NCBI GenBank assembly: GCA_002011235.1
Contig: MTMO01000042.1
Span: 1-37,241, forward strand
Length of the DNA stretch: 37,241 nucleotides
Source: Archaeoglobus sp. JdFR-27
GTDB taxonomy: Archaea; Halobacteriota; Archaeoglobi; Archaeoglobales; Archaeoglobaceae
Direction: 5' to 3'
Part shown: positions 1 through 7,818 of the stretch, piece by piece
Layout of the letters: each line of letters opens with the position of its first letter
Numbering within the stretch: position 1 is the first letter of the stretch
Program-made: the position numbers and the translations under genes
Notes under the pieces: model-generated
What the model saw: only the letters and a program-made list of their open reading frames with translations
Told to the model about the DNA's origin: nothing
Databases searched by the model: none

Positions 1-294
1 AGCATACTTAGCCCCCAGAAAATGAATGCAGTCTTCAATGCGAATTTATTAGTTATTTTTCGTAGTGTTTTTCTGAAATAGAGATTTGCCGGGATATAAT
101 AGCTTGGAACGGCAGATACATAAATAATTGAGGTTGTTAGGTAGAGTGGAAGGTTCCCGATAAGAGTCTCATAATCTGTAGAGAGCAGAATTCCATAGAA
201 AAACAAAACCAGGAGTATGATGGGGGTTGCGATTACCCAAATTAGTACATAGCTGATCAGGAAATATTTGATTAGAATATATTTATCGGGTCAT
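1..294 (-). pseudogene. Membrane protein, frameshifted near its start and cut by the window edge
   Basis: Read on the minus strand, an open frame with strongly hydrophobic stretches runs from about 290 to the left edge with no stop, but it has no start codon of its own. An ATG at 294-292, preceded by a GGTGGG ribosome site just after the methyltransferase stop, opens a frame that hits TAA after three codons. Removing one base from the G run at 288-290 (CCC on the coding strand) joins this ATG to the long frame, giving a start MTDKYILIKYFLISYV. I see two or three membrane segments and a basic loop. The family is not recognised. The gene probably follows the methyltransferase in one transcript. 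Either a real frameshift mutation or a sequencing error at a homopolymer would explain it. Confidence 0.55.
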
Positions 295-305
295 CTTACC
301 CACCA

Positions 306-1010
306 TTACGACTCAGATGGTTTTACAGCAATAACGATCTCTCCTGGCAACCCAAATAATCTCACCTCTTCCTTGTAATTTATCTCAAATCCAACCTCTC
401 TTATCGATTGCTCAACATAGATCGGTCTGCAATCAATATATTGGGGAAACTTTTTGTGCATCCATTCATACAGCCTCAATGAGAACGAATCTCCCTTTCC
501 TTTTGACATGCTGACAACTCCAAGCCTTCCATTTGATTTTAAGACCCTCTTGGCCTCGTTAAGAACTTTTGGAATTTCGAGTGTATCAAAAAGTTCAAGG
601 GTGAAGCTCATGAAAACGGCATCAAATTTATTATCCTCATAAGGCAATTTCGAGGCATCTCCACAATACAGCTCGACTCTACCTAAAAGTCCAGCTTTTT
701 CAAGTCTCCGTTTACTAACTTCCAGCATCCCGGAAGAAATGTCAATACCGTAAACTTTTCCCTTCTCGCCAACAAGTTCAGCCATTTTCTTCAAACAATG
801 CCCCGTTCCAAAGCCAATCTCTAAAACTATTTCCCCTCTTTTAATGTCCAACAGCTCCAATGCCCTGTTTCTATATTTTTTCTCAAAGACTCCGGCAAAA
901 TAATCATAAAATCGGCTAATCTTATCGTAGGCCTTTTTTGCCTGAGCCTTGGTTCTATATACTCGTAATACCTTGCGATTTTTTGAGTCCATTTTGTTCA
1001 CTTTTTCCAT
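306..1010 (-). CDS. Class I SAM-dependent methyltransferase (UbiE/COQ5-like)
   Basis: This 234-aa protein has the Rossmann methyltransferase signature: motif I VLEIGFGTG at about residues 59-67, an acidic motif II in VYGIDIS, a motif around GDASKLPYEDNKFDAVF, and a later LKSNGRLGVVSMSK strand. It should transfer a methyl group from SAM to a small molecule or lipid/quinone-type acceptor. The substrate cannot be read from sequence. It is soluble, with a very basic N-terminus (residues 1-35). The start is an ATG with no obvious ribosome site. A membrane-protein gene (frameshifted) begins 12 bases after its stop and is probably cotranscribed. The family call is secure, the specific reaction is not. 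Confidence 0.85.
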   Translation of the reverse strand: MEKVNKMDSKNRKVLRVYRTKAQAKKAYDKISRFYDYFAGVFEKKYRNRALELLDIKRGEIVLEIGFGTGHCLKKMAELVGEKGKVYGIDISSGMLEVSKRRLEKAGLLGRVELYCGDASKLPYEDNKFDAVFMSFTLELFDTLEIPKVLNEAKRVLKSNGRLGVVSMSKGKGDSFSLRLYEWMHKKFPQYIDCRPIYVEQSIREVGFEINYKEEVRLFGLPGEIVIAVKPSES

Positions 1011-1053
1011 AATAATATATCTAAATCATATTTACAAATTTGTCTTTTACGGA

Positions 1054-1067
1054 AAGTGATTTCACTT
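1054..1067. promoter_or_regulatory. Perfect 6-bp inverted repeat in a divergent promoter region
   Basis: AAGTGA-TT-TCACTT lies between the methyltransferase gene (minus) and the flavoprotein gene (plus). The size and symmetry suit a dimeric repressor site, but a short inverted repeat in AT-rich DNA can occur by chance. No regulator is identified. Confidence 0.25.
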
Positions 1068-1125
1068 AGAGTATTCAACGAAATTTTTATTCACCTAGTC
1101 TTCAATTTTTGAGTTAAAATGAAGT

Positions 1126-1133
1126 TTTATAAA
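1126..1133 (+). promoter_or_regulatory. Probable TATA box of the flavoprotein gene
   Basis: TTTATAAA sits 92 bases before the ATG at 1225. Transcription would begin near 1155 and give a leader of roughly 65-70 bases that contains the strong AAAGGAGG ribosome site just before the start codon. Confidence 0.4.
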
Positions 1134-1224
1134 GCTAAATAAACAAACAATTGATTGTGGCGAAAGAGGATTCAGGAAATTATTAGTATGATATCTCTAA
1201 TTCTCTGTAAAAGGAGGCGGTTTA

Positions 1225-1962
1225 ATGAGAGTTGTAGCGCTCAATTCGAGTCCAAGAATGGAGAAGAGCAATACTTCTTTGATTCTCAATCCTTTCCTCG
1301 AGGGGATGAAGGAAGCCGGAGCAGATATAGAGCTTTTTTATACAAAGAAACTTGAAATCAATCCATGTCGTGGATGTTTTTACTGCTGGGTTAAGCATCC
1401 TGGCAAATGTTATCACAAGGACGATATGGCCATGCTCAACTCCAGGTTGAGGGATGCAGAGATATGGGTTTTTGCCACTCCAGTTTACTGTGATGGAGTG
1501 ACAGGATTGATGAAAAATCTGATGGACAGGATGATCCCTCTTGTTGAGCCATTTATTGAAATAAGGGATAATCATTGCAGGCATCCGATAAGAGAGGGCA
1601 CGAAAAGAGACAAGGTTGTGTTGATCTCAAACTGCGGTTTCTGGGAGATGGATAATTTTGAGCCCCTCTTGGTTCACATGAAAGCATTTTGCAAGAACAT
1701 CGACAGGGAGTTCGCAGGGGCTTTGCTTAGGCCGCATGGTGAGGCTTTGAGGCCAATGATGAAAATGGGCATTGCTATAGACGACATATTCGAAGCGGCA
1801 AGAGAGGCTGGCAAAGAATTAATCGAGACAGGCAAAATTTCTAGAGAAAGGCTATACCAGATAAGTAGACCTTTGTTGCCCAAAGATACCTTCGTTCAGC
1901 TTGCAAATCAGATGTTCCAGCAGTGGATGGATTATTGGAAGGAAAAGATAGCTGAAGGGTGA
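1225..1962 (+). CDS. Iron-sulfur flavoprotein / NADPH-dependent FMN reductase family
   Basis: This 245-aa flavodoxin-fold protein starts with the usual ALNSSPR strand and FMN phosphate loop (residues 5-11). A compact cysteine motif C-x2-C-x2-C-x7-C follows at about residues 49-63 (CRGCFYCWVKHPGKC), typical of archaeal Isf proteins that carry one [4Fe-4S] cluster plus FMN. The ATPVYCDGVTGLMKNLMDR segment is the second FMN-binding region. Members transfer electrons between ferredoxin and acceptors such as O2 or H2O2, so an oxidative-stress or redox role is plausible here. The start has an excellent AAAAGGAGG ribosome site. It appears to be a single-gene transcript. The family is clear, the partner is unknown. 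Confidence 0.85.
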   Translation: MRVVALNSSPRMEKSNTSLILNPFLEGMKEAGADIELFYTKKLEINPCRGCFYCWVKHPGKCYHKDDMAMLNSRLRDAEIWVFATPVYCDGVTGLMKNLMDRMIPLVEPFIEIRDNHCRHPIREGTKRDKVVLISNCGFWEMDNFEPLLVHMKAFCKNIDREFAGALLRPHGEALRPMMKMGIAIDDIFEAAREAGKELIETGKISRERLYQISRPLLPKDTFVQLANQMFQQWMDYWKEKIAEG

Positions 1963-2036
1963 TATATATAGAATACTAAAACGGTAACCAACCCTTGTTT
2001 CGCCATTGTCTGAAATCGTTTAAGGAAGGAAGCAAT

Positions 2037-2579
2037 ATGAGACAACAAATCATAATCGTAGACTATGACCCTCAATGGCCAATTTTGTATGAAGAGGAGA
2101 GAACCAAGATTCTTGCTGTAATCGGAGATAAAGTCGTGGCGATCGAACACATCGGAAGTACTGCTATCCCTGACTTGGGAGCGAAGCCAATTATTGACAT
2201 CATGGTTGGTGTTCGCAATCTTGCCAAAGCCGACGAATGTATCGAACCGCTTCAAGGCATCGGTTATGAATATGTCCCCGAATATGAAGTCTCAATCCCA
2301 GAAAGACGCTTTTTCCGCAAGAGTTCTCCGGCACACATCCATTTACATATGGTCGAATGGACAAGCGATTTTTGGGAGCGGCATATCCTGTTTCGGGATT
2401 TCTTGCGCACTCACCCCGAGACAGCTCGACAGTATCATCAATTGAAGACAGAATTGGCTGCTAAGTTTGGTTCGGATCGTGACGCTTACACTGCTGCTAA
2501 GACGTCGTTTATCGAATCTGTGGTCACTAAAGCCCGATCAAAACAATCAACTCTTAAAAACTCATCACAACGAGCATAA
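2037..2579 (+). CDS. GrpB family protein (UPF0157, nucleotidyltransferase-like fold)
   Basis: The 180-aa product matches the GrpB/UPF0157 family: VDYDPQWPILYEEE near the N-terminus, the conserved EHIGSTAIPDLGAKPIIDIMVGV block at about residues 38-60 (a nucleotidyltransferase-like GS...D.D motif), RRFFRK, and the HIHLH...W..H..FRD(F/Y)LR tail. Biochemical function is unsettled for the family, which is common in bacteria and scattered in archaea. An upstream in-frame ATG at 1995 exists, but the ATG at 2037 has the AAGGAAGG ribosome site and matches the family N-terminus. Arginine codons are mainly CGN (10 of 13), unlike the AGA/AGG-rich neighbours, which suggests recent transfer, probably from a bacterium. 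Confidence 0.85.
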   Translation: MRQQIIIVDYDPQWPILYEEERTKILAVIGDKVVAIEHIGSTAIPDLGAKPIIDIMVGVRNLAKADECIEPLQGIGYEYVPEYEVSIPERRFFRKSSPAHIHLHMVEWTSDFWERHILFRDFLRTHPETARQYHQLKTELAAKFGSDRDAYTAAKTSFIESVVTKARSKQSTLKNSSQRA

Positions 2580-2648
2580 AACATGCGGTTGACAAATCAA
2601 CAAACTATCTCTTCACTCCAACTTCGAAAATGCACTTTGATCGTAAAA

Positions 2649-2656
2649 TTTATATA
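2649..2656 (+). promoter_or_regulatory. TATA box of the thermosome gene
   Basis: TTTATATA lies 56 bases before the ATG at 2705, with a purine-rich stretch upstream as a possible BRE. A GGAGGTGAT ribosome site at 2692-2700 lies in the resulting leader of about 30 bases. Confidence 0.55.
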
Positions 2657-2704
2657 GAACAACAAACCCATAAAAATTCGCTCATTAAATTGGAGGTGAT
2701 ATGA

Positions 2705-4366
2705 ATGGCAACGTTACAGGGACAACCTGTTTTGATATTGAAAGAAGGAACGGAGAGAACGAGGGGAAGAGATGCCCAGAGGCTGAATATTATGGCAGCA
2801 AGGGTTATTGCTGAATCGGTGAGAAGCACTCTTGGGCCGAGAGGAATGGATAAGATGCTTGTAGACAGCCTTGGAGATGTTGTAATAACGAACGATGGGG
2901 TTACGATTCTGAAGGAAATAGATGTTGAGCATCCTGCTGCTAAAATGGTTATTGAGGTTGCAAAAACCCAAGATAATGAGGTTGGTGATGGAACGACTAC
3001 TGCAGTTGTACTTGCAGGGGAGTTCCTGAAGAGAGCTGAAGAACTCCTTGAGCAGGAAATCCATCCAGCCATAGTCTCAAACGGTTACAGACTTGCCGCT
3101 GATAAGGCAATTGAGATCCTCAACGAGCTTGCGATCCCAATAAGCCCAGAGGATGAGAATGTCCTCAAGAAAATAGCGATGACGGCCATGACGGGCAAAG
3201 GTGCAGAGGTTGCAATTGATAGACTTGCGGAAATCGCTGTAAAGGCGGTGAAGAGTGTAGCAGAAGAGATTAATGGAAAGATAGAGGTTGACTCAGAATA
3301 CGTTAAAATCGAAAAGAGGCAGGGTGGAAGCATTGATGAAACCGAACTGATTGATGGTGTGGTTCTCGACAAAGAGATTGTCCATCCGTCGATGCCCAAG
3401 AAGATCAAGGATGCAAAGATTCTCTTGCTTGATAGCGCTCTTGAGGTTAAAGAAACTGAGACTGATGCGAAGATAAGGATCACAGATCCAGAAATGCTTC
3501 AGAAGTTCGTCGAGCAGGAAGAGAAGATGCTAAAAGAGATGGTTGATAAAATTGTGAATGCTGGAGCAAACGTTCTGATCTGCCAGAAGGGAATCGATGA
3601 TCTTGCACAATACTACCTGGCTAAAGCTGGTGTGCTTGCTGTAAGAAGGGTGAAGAAGAGCGATATTGAAAAGTTGTCCAAGGCAACAGGAGCGAAGGTG
3701 CACACCGAGCTGAGAGAGGTTAAACCAGAGGATCTCGGATACGCTGCATTGGTTGAGGAGAGGAAGATTGGCGACGAGAAGATGGTGTTCATCACGGGCT
3801 GCAAGAATCCAAAGGCTGTGACGGTACTGATCAGAGGTGGAACCGAACATGTTGTTGACGAAGTCTCGAGGGGAGTCGAGGATGCGATAAGGGTTGTTGA
3901 ATGCGCTTTAGAAGATGGGAAAGTTGTGCCAGGCGGTGGAGCTCCGGAGATCGAAATGGCTCTCAAGCTGAGAGAATGGGCTCCAACTCTCGGAGGAAGA
4001 GAGCAGCTGGCTGTAGAAGCTTTTGCAACGGCCCTTGAAATCATACCGAGAACTCTTGCAGAGAATGCAGGAATCGACCCAATCGATGTACTTGTTGAGC
4101 TCAAGAGCGCCCATGAGAAGGGAGAGAAGAACGCTGGCGTTGATGTTGAGACGGGTAAGATCATAGACATGGAAAAAGAAGGTGTTATCGAACCACTCAG
4201 AGTGAAAACGCAGGCGATAGCCTCGGCAACAGAAGTTGCGGTGATGATTCTCAGAATCGATGATGTAATTGCTGCCAAGGGCTTAAGCAAGGAAGAGGAG
4301 AAAGGCGGCGGCGAAGAAGGCATGGGTGGAATGGGTGGAATGGGTGGAATGGGAGGTATGTACTAA
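2705..4366 (+). CDS. thsA: Thermosome subunit (group II chaperonin)
   Basis: The 553-aa product is a full-length archaeal chaperonin subunit that assembles into a double-ring ATP-driven folding cage in the cytoplasm. Visible hallmarks are [15 protein letters not shown] at the N-terminus, the ATP-site block [14 protein letters not shown] followed by [13 protein letters not shown], the catalytic [13 protein letters not shown] at about residues 95-107, the C-terminal equatorial [13 protein letters not shown], and the flexible GGM-repeat tail ([13 protein letters not shown]). Start and ribosome site (GGAGGTGAT) are unambiguous. It is monocistronic with its own TATA box; heat induction is expected from the family but no specific operator is seen. 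Whether it is the alpha or beta subunit cannot be told from this window, so the symbol is tentative. Confidence 0.97.
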   Translation: MATLQGQPVLILKEGTERTRGRDAQRLNIMAARVIAESVRSTLGPRGMDKMLVDSLGDVVITNDGVTILKEIDVEHPAAKMVIEVAKTQDNEVGDGTTTAVVLAGEFLKRAEELLEQEIHPAIVSNGYRLAADKAIEILNELAIPISPEDENVLKKIAMTAMTGKGAEVAIDRLAEIAVKAVKSVAEEINGKIEVDSEYVKIEKRQGGSIDETELIDGVVLDKEIVHPSMPKKIKDAKILLLDSALEVKETETDAKIRITDPEMLQKFVEQEEKMLKEMVDKIVNAGANVLICQKGIDDLAQYYLAKAGVLAVRRVKKSDIEKLSKATGAKVHTELREVKPEDLGYAALVEERKIGDEKMVFITGCKNPKAVTVLIRGGTEHVVDEVSRGVEDAIRVVECALEDGKVVPGGGAPEIEMALKLREWAPTLGGREQLAVEAFATALEIIPRTLAENAGIDPIDVLVELKSAHEKGEKNAGVDVETGKIIDMEKEGVIEPLRVKTQAIASATEVAVMILRIDDVIAAKGLSKEEEKGGGEEGMGGMGGMGGMGGMY

Positions 4367-4378
4367 CCTCCCGACTCC

Positions 4379-4393
4379 CTTTATTTTATTTCA
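4379..4393 (+). terminator. T-rich stretch after the thermosome gene
   Basis: CTTTATTTTATTTC follows the thermosome stop by about 12 bases and lies between two convergent genes. Archaeal termination commonly uses oligo-T tracts without a hairpin. This is a weak call based on position and composition only. Confidence 0.3.
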
Positions 4394-4416
4394 CCTGTTG
4401 GGCATCATTTAAGCCT

Positions 4417-5151
4417 TTAAAAAGTCTCCCAAATTCTACAAGCCTTCTCGTATCCTTTTTCTATTACATCATCTATAAATTTCACATGCTTTTTTATTAA
4501 CTCTCTCAACTCTGAATCTTTTCTCAAATTCTCGCTTAATTCATTTCTGATAAGAGAATAGATTTTGTCTATTGGTCGATTGAAGCTGTAGAGCTGAATT
4601 CTTTTAATTTCAAAACCAAGTTCAATCAGGAATTTCTCTATTTCTTCATTTAGGTTTAAACATATGCTTGGATCTTTGGTTCTTTCCGCTATGAAGTTTG
4701 CCTCGTATTCAGCGAAGTCTTTTGATTCATTTAGATCTTTTGAAATAACATCTCTCCACTCATTCAACTCTATTTTCCCGAGTCTTGCTTTTAATACGAG
4801 GGTTAGCAAATCGAAGGAAACAGAACTTTCTGCAACAGAGTGAAGGCTGTCTTTGTAGCAATATATCGGTATTTTCTCAGCGAAAGCAAAATCAAGGAGT
4901 GGTTTAAGGGAATTTACCTGTTGTTTGAATCTTGTATCCAATCTCTCTTTTAAAACTTGTAATAAAGAGCGATTCTTTAAATAGGGCTCAAAATCACGTG
5001 GGAGATCCAAGAATATTGCTTTTGGCTTGATGGAAAAGTCTAGAAATTTATCGCTTCCCTCAATCCTATTGATTCCTAACCACTCAACTATCTTTTCTGT
5101 GCACCAAGCTGTATTAACAGCCAAGAAGTTAAGAATTTTAGGGATTCTCAT
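4417..5151 (-). CDS. Conserved-looking hypothetical protein, 244 aa
   Basis: I do not recognise the family. The protein is soluble, starts MRIPKILNFLAVNTAWC and is rich in charged helices, with a segment near residues 90-105 (FAEKIPIYCYKDSLHS) resembling the second strand of an alpha/beta domain, and a helical C-terminal third with many Lys/Glu residues. Its ATG lies inside the end of the upstream DUF116 gene (14-base overlap), so the two are almost certainly translated from one mRNA and may act together. No signal peptide or membrane segment is seen. Codon use matches the neighbours. Confidence 0.7.
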   Translation of the reverse strand: MRIPKILNFLAVNTAWCTEKIVEWLGINRIEGSDKFLDFSIKPKAIFLDLPRDFEPYLKNRSLLQVLKERLDTRFKQQVNSLKPLLDFAFAEKIPIYCYKDSLHSVAESSVSFDLLTLVLKARLGKIELNEWRDVISKDLNESKDFAEYEANFIAERTKDPSICLNLNEEIEKFLIELGFEIKRIQLYSFNRPIDKIYSLIRNELSENLRKDSELRELIKKHVKFIDDVIEKGYEKACRIWETF

Positions 5152-5707
5152 CCCTCAGACCTGATTTGAGGAATTGCTTTACCTTATCAACGTCAACTTC
5201 TGTGTTTACACATCCAGCCCTTAGCAGAGGAACTGCGAGGGTACAAAAACCGAATGTAGAAAGTCGTTCTATCGCCTCACTCAATTCAGGAAAGCATGCA
5301 ACACCAAGGGTTGCCTTGATGTTATTATTGGTTTTTAAGATATTCAGGACCATGCTCCCTCCTGGAACTATGAAAATGTGTTTATATCCAAGAGACTCTG
5401 CATACTCAATTATCTCCTCTATCGGACAGCTACCACATTTCTGACAGATGTAACCGATTTTGGTAAGCTTTGCCTCGCATTTCTCTGGATTTCTTAGACA
5501 TTGGGGTAAGAAAAGAGCCCTCCTCTCAACAGGAGTATTTGAGAAGTCTGACTTAAGTGCATTATTCTTTACAGAAACATAAATTTGATCGACAAGCTCA
5601 TCTGCCTCTGTCTCGCCTATGAAAGCTAGGGCTCTCTTAACAGCATTTCTTGAACCAAGATCTGCTCCCAGAGCCATGAGTCTCGCAACGAGTTCGAGCA
5701 TCTCCAT
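5138..5707 (-). CDS. DUF116 family protein
   Basis: The 189-aa protein fits DUF116: an N-terminal helical region, then the ALFLPQCLRNPEKCEAK block and the cysteine cluster YICQKCGSCPIEEI (about residues 88-101), followed by an alpha/beta domain with GYKHIFIVPGGSMVL and a conserved C-terminal ACFPEL segment. The cysteines (CLR...C...C-x2-C-x2-C) suggest an Fe-S or zinc site. The function of DUF116 is not established; members often sit next to radical SAM or cofactor genes. Here a radical SAM gene begins 157 bases away in the divergent direction, and the 244-aa hypothetical overlaps its 3' end. It is probably the first gene of that two-gene operon. Confidence 0.75.
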   Translation of the reverse strand: MEMLELVARLMALGADLGSRNAVKRALAFIGETEADELVDQIYVSVKNNALKSDFSNTPVERRALFLPQCLRNPEKCEAKLTKIGYICQKCGSCPIEEIIEYAESLGYKHIFIVPGGSMVLNILKTNNNIKATLGVACFPELSEAIERLSTFGFCTLAVPLLRAGCVNTEVDVDKVKQFLKSGLRDENP

Positions 5708-5864
5708 CTTCTCAATCTGATTTAACTTAAATCTTGCTGTTTTATATTGATTTTTTGATTTATATTATTTTTCTGTTAAATCTTCTATTAAATCTACTAC
5801 TCTATTTTAACGTTCAGTAAAATTTAGGGGTACAGCTTAAATTACTTTTAGCTAAGTAGAGGTA

Positions 5865-7016
5865 ATGATCCAGATTGAAGTAACGACAGCATGCGATCTC
5901 AATTGCAGCTACTGCTTCAGAAATGAGAAGGCCATCGATGTGGCTGAAGAGGTGGTCGAGAAGCTTGTAGGATGTGATAGGGAGTACGTTCTCTATGGAT
6001 ACGGTGAACCCCTAAGGAATAGAAGTTTAAAGAAGATTGCAGAAAAGCTTGAAGGGAGAGTAGTTCTGAGTACAAATGGGCTTAATGATGCTGGGGAGAT
6101 TGCAGAGGTTGTGGACAGAATTGGATTTTCGTTAGACTCAACAAATGAGGATTATTTGAAGAAAGTCAGGAAAGGGTCTGATGCTGGTAAAATCATAGAA
6201 AATCTTAAAAAAGTAGGAGAAAAGGCGTTTATAGAGTCTGTAATTACGTCTGAGAACCTTAAAAATTTAAAAGACCTGGTAGAACTTGCGGCAAATTATG
6301 GGGTTGACGTAAAGCTGACTAATGTTGTTGCTCCAAATAAACACATTTACGATAAAACCATTTATTTTGAGCCAAGTAAAAGGGTAATTGACCTTGCAGG
6401 ATTCGGAAGCGGTTCTGAGATTGATAAAGATTTCATAGTTAAGGTGATTCACGACTATTCCAGAGGAGAAGGAGAATTTTTAGAGAGGTATAAAGAAATT
6501 TTAAGAGAGGCGAAGAAGGAGGGATATCTCGTTAATCTTTCATACATCCTTGAATCAAGCCAAAGGATTTACAATGCCATGAAAGCTGGAGAAAAGTTGG
6601 AGGAATTAAAAGAATTTGCAAACGAAGTAGGTGTAGAACTTGAAGCTCCAGAATTTTTCGGAAATGCTGTTGAGAGGGAGTGTCCTTACAAAGGTTCAAT
6701 TTTCGTAAGGGTGGATGGAAAGGTCTCAAGTTGTATGATCTTTTCGAGAGCCCATACAGTGTTCGTAAACAATCACGAGAGGAGGATTAATGCCTTCATC
6801 GTTGGAGACCTGAATTTTCAGGAATACGATGATATAGTTTCTGCCCTATCAAGCTTTGAGAGAAAAAGGAGAGATATGGGCACATTTCCATGGTGTGCTG
6901 ATTGCCCTCACGTCTCAGGATGCTGGTATTTAGAGCACAATCAGGACTGCTACATAAATAATCCATCGTGCGGAGAGTGTCTTTACAGTGCGGGAATAGC
7001 AAAATGCATATTCTAA
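5865..7016 (+). CDS. Radical SAM protein with cysteine-rich SPASM-like C-terminus
   Basis: This 383-aa protein opens almost directly with the radical SAM cluster motif C-x3-C-x2-C (Cys10, 14, 17 in TACDLNCSYCF) and has the GYGEPL strand-2 motif at about residue 47. The barrel is followed by a C-terminal part with CPY, SCMIF, WCADCPHVSGCWY and a terminal DC...PSCGECLYSAGIAKC group, enough cysteines for one or two auxiliary [4Fe-4S] clusters. Such proteins usually modify peptides or mature enzyme cofactors. The terminal cysteine pattern reminds me of maturases linked to tungsten oxidoreductases, but no such enzyme lies in this window, so I keep the function open. A TATA-like CTTAAATTA about 25 bases before the ATG suggests a leaderless or very short leader. 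Confidence 0.85.
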   Translation: MIQIEVTTACDLNCSYCFRNEKAIDVAEEVVEKLVGCDREYVLYGYGEPLRNRSLKKIAEKLEGRVVLSTNGLNDAGEIAEVVDRIGFSLDSTNEDYLKKVRKGSDAGKIIENLKKVGEKAFIESVITSENLKNLKDLVELAANYGVDVKLTNVVAPNKHIYDKTIYFEPSKRVIDLAGFGSGSEIDKDFIVKVIHDYSRGEGEFLERYKEILREAKKEGYLVNLSYILESSQRIYNAMKAGEKLEELKEFANEVGVELEAPEFFGNAVERECPYKGSIFVRVDGKVSSCMIFSRAHTVFVNNHERRINAFIVGDLNFQEYDDIVSALSSFERKRRDMGTFPWCADCPHVSGCWYLEHNQDCYINNPSCGECLYSAGIAKCIF

Positions 7017-7025
7017 TAGCATATT

Positions 7026-7550
7026 CTAAGATTTAAATCTAAGCTTATCTTTACATCGCTCGCAGTACATCCATCTCTTTCTGTCCGTGTCGATTATCGA
7101 ATTTGAAAAATACATAACGCATATAGGATTTCTACAGTGTAATAAACCGAAAACATGCCCGAGTTCATGCATCGCCTCCTTCAAAACCCTTTCTTTGAAG
7201 AGATCATCATCTTTTTCTCCATAAAATTCCGGTTTAAGCCGATACAGAGATATTATCGCTCTTCTTCCATTGAGTTCTGCCTCCCCAAAAACGAAATTGA
7301 GCTCATCTGCGAAGAGGTCGTGTTCTGTAACAAAGAGAGTAATCCCATCGACTCTATAGCTTTTCAGCAGACAGGTTGAAATGTACTTCCTTTTGGCGGC
7401 ATCGAAACAATACTTATTTATTTCAACGGGTTTTAGAATTTTTGAATCTCCAAATATTTGACCAAGGCTTTTTTCAAGGAATTCAACTATTTTTTTATTT
7501 ACATAACCTATAGGCTGAATATTGATTGTTATTTTTTTGCTAAATCTCAT
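7026..7550 (-). CDS. amzA: Archaemetzincin (zinc metalloprotease)
   Basis: The 174-aa protein contains the archaemetzincin signature HELGHVFGLLHC (HExxHxxGxxH, with Glu as the presumed catalytic base), then C-x4-C-x-M (CRNPICVM, the Met-turn) and a further C-x2-C (YCERC) for a structural zinc. This is a small cytoplasmic metzincin-clan peptidase whose natural substrates are unknown. I chose the ATG at 7550; an in-frame TTG four codons upstream at 7562 is possible but has no advantage. The gene is convergent with the radical SAM gene, 9 bases between stops. Length is usual for the family. Confidence 0.92.
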   Translation of the reverse strand: MRFSKKITINIQPIGYVNKKIVEFLEKSLGQIFGDSKILKPVEINKYCFDAAKRKYISTCLLKSYRVDGITLFVTEHDLFADELNFVFGEAELNGRRAIISLYRLKPEFYGEKDDDLFKERVLKEAMHELGHVFGLLHCRNPICVMYFSNSIIDTDRKRWMYCERCKDKLRFKS

Positions 7551-7637
7551 GGTTTCTCTCAATTCTCAGAATTAAATTTAATTTTTTAATCGTCTTTCTT
7601 TAACTCCAACTTTTTTAATTGAAATCTATTTCGAAAA

Positions 7638-7733
7638 TGGGGCGGCGGAGATTTGAACTCCGGTCGCCGGCTTTTTTGGCTGCGATTGCTAACTCCCAAA
7701 GCCGGAAGGATAACCAGGCTACCCTACCGCCCC
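7638..7733 (-). tRNA. tRNA-Pro (anticodon TGG) with a 22-base intron
   Basis: On the minus strand the sequence folds as a tRNA: acceptor GGGGCGG/CCGCCCC with discriminator A at 7638 and no encoded CCA, D arm, anticodon stem CCGGC/GCCGG, and T arm CGGAG-TTCAAAT-CTCCG. The anticodon TGG is at 7698-7696, giving proline. The anticodon loop is 29 bases instead of 7. A 22-base intron (7694-7673) between positions 37 and 38 restores a normal loop. Exon and intron form a canonical bulge-helix-bulge: helix TTTG/CAAA with 3-base bulges GGA and AAA. It should be removed by the tRNA splicing endonuclease. Confidence 0.93.
7673..7694 (-). other. tRNA-Pro intron (canonical 37/38 position)
   Basis: The intron lies directly after the base 3' of the anticodon. 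The 4-bp central helix pairs exon loop TTTG with intron CAAA; the 3-base bulges are GGA and AAA, with cleavage after the second base of each. A short intron stem (GTT..GC with GC.AGC around the loop AATC) closes the motif. Confidence 0.8.
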
Positions 7734-7818
7734 GTGGGAGAAAGTTCAGATGAAGGTTTAAAAAATCTTTCCCCTTTCCTCAGAGAACATTTTTTAAGGA
7801 TCTGAATGATTTTACCTT

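Noticed and set aside
1995-2036. Upstream ATG start for the GrpB gene
   Set aside because: The ATG at 2037 has the ribosome site and the family's N-terminus; the extra 14 residues match nothing.
3613-4323. Long minus-strand frame (236 codons) antisense to the thermosome gene
   Set aside because: Ser/Thr-rich shadow of a highly conserved gene; no family features or promoter.
5707-5865. Three TTAAATCT-like words upstream of the radical SAM gene as an operator or repeat array
   Set aside because: The spacing is irregular and the region is very AT-rich; no array or symmetry can be defended.
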